From contig DEWI01000068.1 of the NCBI GenBank assembly GCA_002363575.1, forward strand, positions 1 through 9,659: a stretch of 9,659 nucleotides of DNA, given 5' to 3'. The DNA is from Verrucomicrobia bacterium UBA3214 (lineage in GTDB: Bacteria > Verrucomicrobiota > Kiritimatiellia > RFP12 > UBA1067). Below are positions 6,132 through 9,659 of this stretch, one piece after another. Positions within the stretch are counted from its first letter, which is position 1. Each line of letters starts with the position of its first letter. The notes under the pieces were generated by a model. The model had not been told where the DNA came from. It searched no databases and saw only the letters and a list, made by a program, of their open reading frames with translations. Made by a program: the position numbers and the translations under genes.

Positions 6132-6881
6132 TTAGCCGCAGGCGGCGTTCAGCAGATCGGCAAAGCGCGCGAGATCCGGGAATGTCGCGGTGGCGTATTC
6201 ATCCAGCGGCGTCGGCTGCGCGTTGACGATCAGGAGCTTGGCGCCGTTTTGCAGCGCGAGGCGCGGCAGCCCCGCCGCGGGGAATACGGTCAGCGAAGTG
6301 CCGAGGACCAGGAACAGATCGGATTGCAAGGCGAGCGCCTGCGCATTGCGGAAAGCCGTTTCTGGAAGCGCTTCCCCGAAGAACGTGATATCCGGCTTGT
6401 ACGGAGCGCCGCACTTCTTGCAGCGCGGAACGTAGTCCGCGGGCTTGCCGTCGAGCATGGCGCATATTTCTTCGAAGGTCGCCTTCTCTCCGCAGGAAGT
6501 GCAATGGTGGAGAAGCGGTGAGCCGTGGACTTCCCAGACGTTCGAAGAGCCGGCCTTCTGATGAAGCATGTCGATGTTTTGCGTGGCGATACCGCGTAGC
6601 TTCCCGGCGTCTTCAAGACGTTTCAGCGCCGAATGGACAGGTCCCGGCGCGTAGTTCGCCAGCCCGTAAACGAGTTCGCGGCACCCGCGGTAGTAGATCG
6701 AAGGATCGCGGTGGAACCAATCTATGCTGAATATCCTTTCGGCGTCCGGGTGCTTGTACAGCCCTTGCGGACCGCGAAAGTCCGGAATTCCGCAAAGCGT
6801 GGAAATCCCCGCGCCGGTAAGCGCGCCGATCGAGCGGCTGCCGGCAAGCAGACGGATTATCCCGTCCTCGTTCGCTTCCAT
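6132..6881 (-). CDS. Sir2-family NAD-dependent protein deacylase (sirtuin)
   Basis: Removes acyl groups from lysines using NAD+, giving nicotinamide and O-acyl-ADP-ribose. It has 249 residues, typical of single-domain bacterial sirtuins. NAD-binding GAGIS (23-27) and GIPDFRG (31-37), TQNID (100-104), catalytic His119 (VHG) and LGTSLTVFPAAGL (193-205) are all present. The zinc site is Cys127, Cys130, Cys154 and Cys157 (C-x2-C, C-x2-C). The Tyr-x-x-Arg pair of CobB/SIRT5-type desuccinylases is not seen near residues 63-68 (YYRGCR), so deacetylation is the likelier activity (inference). GAAAGGAG (6887-6894 on the minus strand) stands 5 nt before the ATG. The gene is convergent with ung. It lies 197 nt downstream of the EEP gene on the same strand, with a hairpin between, so it may be a separate unit. 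The substrate is unknown. Confidence 0.95.
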   Translation of the reverse strand: MEANEDGIIRLLAGSRSIGALTGAGISTLCGIPDFRGPQGLYKHPDAERIFSIDWFHRDPSIYYRGCRELVYGLANYAPGPVHSALKRLEDAGKLRGIATQNIDMLHQKAGSSNVWEVHGSPLLHHCTSCGEKATFEEICAMLDGKPADYVPRCKKCGAPYKPDITFFGEALPETAFRNAQALALQSDLFLVLGTSLTVFPAAGLPRLALQNGAKLLIVNAQPTPLDEYATATFPDLARFADLLNAACG

Positions 6882-6982
6882 TTTCGCTCCTTTCCTTTGT
6901 TCGCCTTGTGATGGCTTGTCGCGGCCGGATTCTTCAAAGCCGCCAGCACTGCTCGGTTTTCGTTCTTCGCTTGTTTTGTCGC

Positions 6983-7009
6983 CGCGGCATCCCGTTCCGG
7001 GACGCCGCG
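6983..7009 (-). terminator. Long hairpin between the EEP and sir2 genes
   Basis: The minus-strand RNA folds into a 12-bp stem (6983-6994 with 6998-7009) closed by a 3-nt GAA loop, with one G-U pair; on the + strand that pair is an A-C mismatch. The better fit as minus-strand RNA suggests it ends the EEP transcript, about 70 nt past its stop, or shapes the sir2 leader. No U-tract follows. The surrounding 6882-7078 gap otherwise holds the sir2 ribosome-binding site and an AT-rich box at 7020-7028. Confidence 0.45.
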
Positions 7010-7019
7010 CGTATCAAGA

Positions 7020-7028
7020 TATAATATA
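7020..7028. promoter_or_regulatory. AT-rich -10-like box in the EEP/sir2 gap
   Basis: The + strand holds a perfect TATAAT (7020-7025). The minus strand of the same stretch offers TATATT or TATTAT, which could serve sir2 with a leader of about 130 nt. Neither direction shows a convincing -35 or a TGn extension. A + transcript would run antisense into the 3' end of the EEP gene. An AAAGGA and an ATG (7040) follow on +, but the frame they open is a shadow of the EEP gene. Confidence 0.3.
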
Positions 7029-7078
7029 AAGGATCGTGCATGGAGAGTCGTGCGGACGCGGCGGAGAAGCATCGCAAT

Positions 7079-7921
7079 TCACTCGACGAGAATCGTCACG
7101 GCGTCATGGTCGGATATGCCGCCGGAGTTTGTTATCGCCGGACGCGAAGAAGGGCGCAGGGCGCGCAGCATTATGTAGTCCAGCGTGCTTCCGGGGAATC
7201 TGCCTCGTCCTGGATGGGTGATGCGGAGCGCCGCGGGCAGCTTGGCGAGTGGATTGGCGAAGCCCGCGTGTTCGAGCACTTTGAAGAGCGTGTCGTCTTC
7301 AAACTCTTTTTTGCCGAAGTCGGCGTTGAAATCTCCGCAGATGACGACGGGATTCGCAGACCCCTCCGCCCACGCCGCCAGCTGGCGCGCGGCCAGAGTG
7401 CGTTTGGCGATGTTGGCGCGTCGCGTCTCTTCGTCCTTTTGCCCGTAGTTGGATTTGAGATGGACTGCGAAGACGCGAACGGTCTTGGTTTTGGAGAACG
7501 CGAGGTCGGCGAAGACGCAGCCGCGCGGCGCGCCGACGCCGCCGGAGGCTTTCCAGCGCGTCCAGCCAGCATCCAGCACCGGAAGCGTGGAGAGGATGGC
7601 GTCTTGCTGGTAGTCGCGGCGCTTGCCGCGTTTGCGGTAGTCGCTTATCGCGGCGACGACGAGGTTGGTGCGGCCGATCGCCGCCGCCAGCTTTTCCGCC
7701 GCTTTGCGGTTCGCGATTTCGTTGATGCACAGCACTACGTCGTTCGTGCCTGCCGGATCGACGGCGTCAAGCGCGCGGCGCAGCATTTTGCCCGAAGCGC
7801 GTATGGTCGCTTCTTCCTGCTCTTGCGGCGCGCGATGCTCTGCGCGCCCCGAAGGAAACCATTTGCCGTTCCACGTGCCGATCGCCACGGCGGCGAAGAT
7901 CAATGAGAGTATCGTGTTCAT
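7079..7921 (-). CDS. Endonuclease/exonuclease/phosphatase (EEP) family protein, probably exported
   Basis: A metal-dependent phosphoesterase-fold protein of 280 residues. EEP active-site landmarks appear in order: Asn18 (TWNGKW), metal-binding Glu68 (CINEIAN), His154 (FAVHLKSN), GDFNAD at 196-201 with Asp197 and Asn199, Asp248 (TLDYIML), and the SDHDAV motif with Asp271 and His272. The fold covers DNases, exonuclease III-like enzymes, phospholipid phosphodiesterases and inositol phosphatases, and the sequence does not decide between them. Residues 3-13 are hydrophobic and end in A-V-A, like a short signal peptide, but no Lys or Arg precedes them and Asn18 follows at once, so export is uncertain. 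The ATG lacks a clear ribosome-binding site and lies 22 nt behind the sigma-54 activator's stop, implying co-transcription with it. The region near 98-103 (KRGKRR) is basic and could contact nucleic acid or phosphate. Confidence 0.9.
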   Translation of the reverse strand: MNTILSLIFAAVAIGTWNGKWFPSGRAEHRAPQEQEEATIRASGKMLRRALDAVDPAGTNDVVLCINEIANRKAAEKLAAAIGRTNLVVAAISDYRKRGKRRDYQQDAILSTLPVLDAGWTRWKASGGVGAPRGCVFADLAFSKTKTVRVFAVHLKSNYGQKDEETRRANIAKRTLAARQLAAWAEGSANPVVICGDFNADFGKKEFEDDTLFKVLEHAGFANPLAKLPAALRITHPGRGRFPGSTLDYIMLRALRPSSRPAITNSGGISDHDAVTILVE

Positions 7922-7943
7922 TCGATGTGCACCGGGCGGCGCG

Positions 7944-9464
7944 TCAGATCGACAGGCGTTTGATGTGGTAGTGCATCATGCGCGGCGAGAGCCCGAGTTC
8001 GCGCCCGGCGGCGGACTGATTGCCGCCATGGCGCTTGAGCGCTGCTTCGACGACCTGGCGGGAGAAAGCTTCGACTTGTTTTTCCAGCGTCATGTTTTCG
8101 AAGGGCATGAAAGCGTTCTCGGCGAATTCCGGGAGCTGTAATGCCGGCGGAAGATCGTAGCCGTGGATGCACTCGTCCTTCGCCGTGAGCACCGCGCGCT
8201 CGATGCAATTCTCTAGCTCGCGGACGTTGCCGGGCCATCCGTACGCAAGAAGCATGTTGATCGCCGGCGGCGAAATCCGCGATACGTTCTTCGAGTAGCG
8301 CGCGTTCATCTTCGCCATGAAGTGCTCGGCCAGCAGGATGATGTCGTCTTTGCGCTGCGCGAGCGATGGAAGGGCGATGGGGAAGACGGAAATGCGGTAG
8401 TAGAGGTCTTCGCGGAAAAGCTTGCGCGCCATGAGGTCTTCGAGATTGCGGCTCGTCGCCGCGATGAACCTCACGTCGGAGTGCAGCTCTTCGTTGGAAC
8501 CGACGCGCGAAAACGTCCGCTCTTGCAGGAAACGCAGAAGCTTCACTTGTGTGACGAGCGGGAGATCGCCGATTTCGTCGAGGAAGAGCGTCCCTCCGTT
8601 CGCGGCTTCGGCGCGCCCCAAGCGGCGCGCGACGGCGTCGGTGAACGCGCCTTTTTCGTGCCCGAAGAGTTCGGACTCCACGAGGTTCTCAGGGAGTGCG
8701 GCGCAGTTGAGCGTCACGAACGGCTTGTCGCGCCGCCGCGAATTTTCGTAGATCGCGCGCGCGACGAGTTCCTTGCCGGTCCCGGACGCGCCGCGGATCA
8801 GCACTGTGGCGTCGGACGGCGCGACCTGGCGTATCTGCGCATACACGGCGTGCATTTCGCGGCAGTTCCCCACCATGCCTTCGCGGCGTTCGCCTTCGAT
8901 CAATTTCTTCAGGCGCTTGTTTTCCTCCGCAAGCGCCTCGCGCTCCGCGCATTGCTCGCGGCAGACCGAAGCCGCGTCTGCGGTGATGTTCGCGATTATT
9001 TCGAGTAGCGCGACGTCGCGCTCGAGCGCCCCGTCCGTCTCGCCCGGCTGGCGCAGAAGGCGGTCCACCGCCAGCGTTCCGATCACCTTGCCAAGATGAA
9101 TCAGCGGAACGCATATGAAGGAAAGCGGCTCGTCGCCGGCGCGCGCTCCGGTCTTGTTGAGAAAGCGCCTGTCCCTGCGAATATCGACTACAACTTCGGC
9201 GTGCCCCGTGCGCGCCACATTCCCCGTTATCCCTTCGCCGAGACTGTAGCGCCCGAGAGCTTTCTCTTCGGCGTTCAATTCCTCCGTCGAAGCTTCAATG
9301 CGTAACTCGTCGCCTTCCAGCAGCGTGAACGTGCCGCGCAGCATTCCCATGCGCTCGTGCAGCAGATCGAGGACGGTTTCAAGGAGCTTGCGTACGTTTC
9401 TCTCGCGCACAAGCGTCCTTGTCACTTCCTGAAGAAGAAGAATTTCCTGTGATAGCCCGGTCAT
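7944..9464 (-). CDS. NifA-like sigma-54-dependent transcriptional activator (GAF, AAA+, Fis-type HTH)
   Basis: An enhancer-binding protein of 506 residues that would use ATP to open sigma-54 RNA polymerase promoters. Domains: GAF sensor about 20-170; short coiled linker about 170-195; AAA+ core about 197-425; Fis-type helix-turn-helix about 465-506. Core motifs are Walker A GASGTGKE (225-232), Walker B LFLDEIGD (293-300), and Arg351 and Arg357 near the arginine-finger region. The sigma-54 contact loop reads GAFTDA (272-277), not GAFTGA. The end, LSPRMMHYHIKRLSI, resembles NifA proteins. There is no receiver domain, so signalling probably goes through GAF. Start: residue M at 9464 fits the family, but its ribosome-binding site is poor. 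GTG 9503 with AGGA (9509-9512) would add 13 residues. An in-frame ATG at 9635 lies upstream of the likely promoter, so it is disfavoured. Followed 22 nt later by the EEP gene. Target genes are not visible here. Confidence 0.94.
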   Translation of the reverse strand: MTGLSQEILLLQEVTRTLVRERNVRKLLETVLDLLHERMGMLRGTFTLLEGDELRIEASTEELNAEEKALGRYSLGEGITGNVARTGHAEVVVDIRRDRRFLNKTGARAGDEPLSFICVPLIHLGKVIGTLAVDRLLRQPGETDGALERDVALLEIIANITADAASVCREQCAEREALAEENKRLKKLIEGERREGMVGNCREMHAVYAQIRQVAPSDATVLIRGASGTGKELVARAIYENSRRRDKPFVTLNCAALPENLVESELFGHEKGAFTDAVARRLGRAEAANGGTLFLDEIGDLPLVTQVKLLRFLQERTFSRVGSNEELHSDVRFIAATSRNLEDLMARKLFREDLYYRISVFPIALPSLAQRKDDIILLAEHFMAKMNARYSKNVSRISPPAINMLLAYGWPGNVRELENCIERAVLTAKDECIHGYDLPPALQLPEFAENAFMPFENMTLEKQVEAFSRQVVEAALKRHGGNQSAAGRELGLSPRMMHYHIKRLSI

Positions 9465-9579
9465 TTCTGTTCGTTTTTTCCGACGGATGGCGGCGCGGCG
9501 CACGACATTCCTGCGCTCTGCCGGCGGCTGCGGAGATCCTTGCCGCACCCTTTGGGCGCCTTGCATCCCGTCGCCGCAC

Positions 9580-9588
9580 ATTATACCA
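9580..9588 (-). promoter_or_regulatory. Extended -10 promoter of the sigma-54 activator gene
   Basis: On the minus strand TGG directly precedes a perfect TATAAT (9580-9585). No TTGnnn box stands 16-19 bp upstream, so recognition may rest on the extended -10. Initiation near 9573 would leave a leader of about 108 nt to the ATG at 9464. Confidence 0.5.
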
Positions 9589-9603
9589 TTTCTTTGCGGT
9601 TTA

Positions 9604-9651
9604 TGGCGCAGGCTTGCTTTGGCGCAAGCGGCCATCGCGATTCGTTATAAT
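9604..9651 (+). promoter_or_regulatory. Divergent promoter region at the right edge
   Basis: A perfect TATAAT (9646-9651) on + would start transcription about at the window's end, for a gene outside it; its -35 is not evident. Upstream are a direct repeat TGGCGCA (9604-9610 and 9620-9626, 16 bp apart) and a small inverted repeat GCTTGC/GCAAGC (9612-9617 and 9624-9629). These sit between the two divergent -10 boxes and could be regulator sites. Confidence 0.4.
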
Positions 9652-9659
9652 AGTGTGCA

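Noticed and set aside
6857..7072. A 71-residue minus-strand frame in the gap before sir2, Lys-rich at its end.
   Set aside because: It overlaps the sir2 start in another frame, spans the hairpin, lacks a ribosome-binding site and has no recognisable features.
7040..7906. A long + strand open frame (288 residues) with a TATAAT and AAAGGA before its ATG.
   Set aside because: It is antisense to the EEP gene, whose active-site motifs are complete. Its translation is Arg/Ala-rich without recognisable domains, as expected for a shadow frame in GC-rich DNA.
9604..9617. A sigma-54-like -24/-12 site, TGGCGC then TTGC, on the + strand beside the activator gene.
   Set aside because: The GG and GC are 9 bp apart instead of the required 10, and the -24 reads TGGCGC rather than TGGCAC. 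Spacing changes of one base usually abolish function.

Overview
The window looks like a chromosomal housekeeping segment from a GC-rich bacterium, most plausibly of the PVC superphylum (Verrucomicrobiota / Kiritimatiellota / Lentisphaerota side). The main taxonomic clue is the 728-residue GreA, whose long N-terminal extension recalls the roughly 700-residue GreA of Chlamydia. The dksA-like/lspA neighbourhood and the sigma-54 activator are compatible with this. The assignment is inference, not proof. I see no mobile element, CRISPR array, tRNA or rRNA.

Layout. Left edge: a strong promoter points leftward out of the window (72-101), next to an unrecognised, possibly decaying ORF on + (102-773). 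A second strong promoter (636-665) lies inside that ORF's 3' end and serves a CaCA-family cation antiporter (778-1746). After a GC-rich hairpin comes a promoter and the large GreA-type transcript cleavage factor (1944-4130). The next + unit is a short operon: a DksA/TraR-like zinc-finger protein (4251-4883), prolipoprotein signal peptidase lspA (4924-5415) and uracil-DNA glycosylase ung (5405-6106, overlapping lspA by 11 bp). A hairpin in the 25-bp gap separates ung from the convergent minus-strand genes. On the minus strand, in transcription order, are a NifA-like sigma-54 activator (9464-7944), an endonuclease/exonuclease/phosphatase-family protein (7921-7079, 22 nt behind it) and, after a 197-nt gap with a long hairpin, a Sir2 deacylase (6881-6132). 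The right edge holds a divergent intergenic region with a -10 on each strand.

How the genes fit together. GreA and the DksA-like protein are both predicted RNA polymerase secondary-channel factors and lie in consecutive transcription units. LspA processes lipoproteins and Ung repairs uracil in DNA. The minus-strand activator probably responds to a signal through its GAF domain and activates sigma-54 promoters elsewhere; no convincing -24/-12 promoter was found here. Three promoters share one strict architecture (TTGCnn, 18-bp spacer, TGn-TATAAT), and perfect TATAAT boxes sit near the starts of most other units. These probably reflect the primary sigma factor of this organism. I found no clear evidence of a wholly new system. 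The most unusual items are the GreA extension, the GAFTDA variant of the activator's sigma-54 contact loop, the altered tip of the DksA-like protein, and the orphan ORF caught between two promoters.
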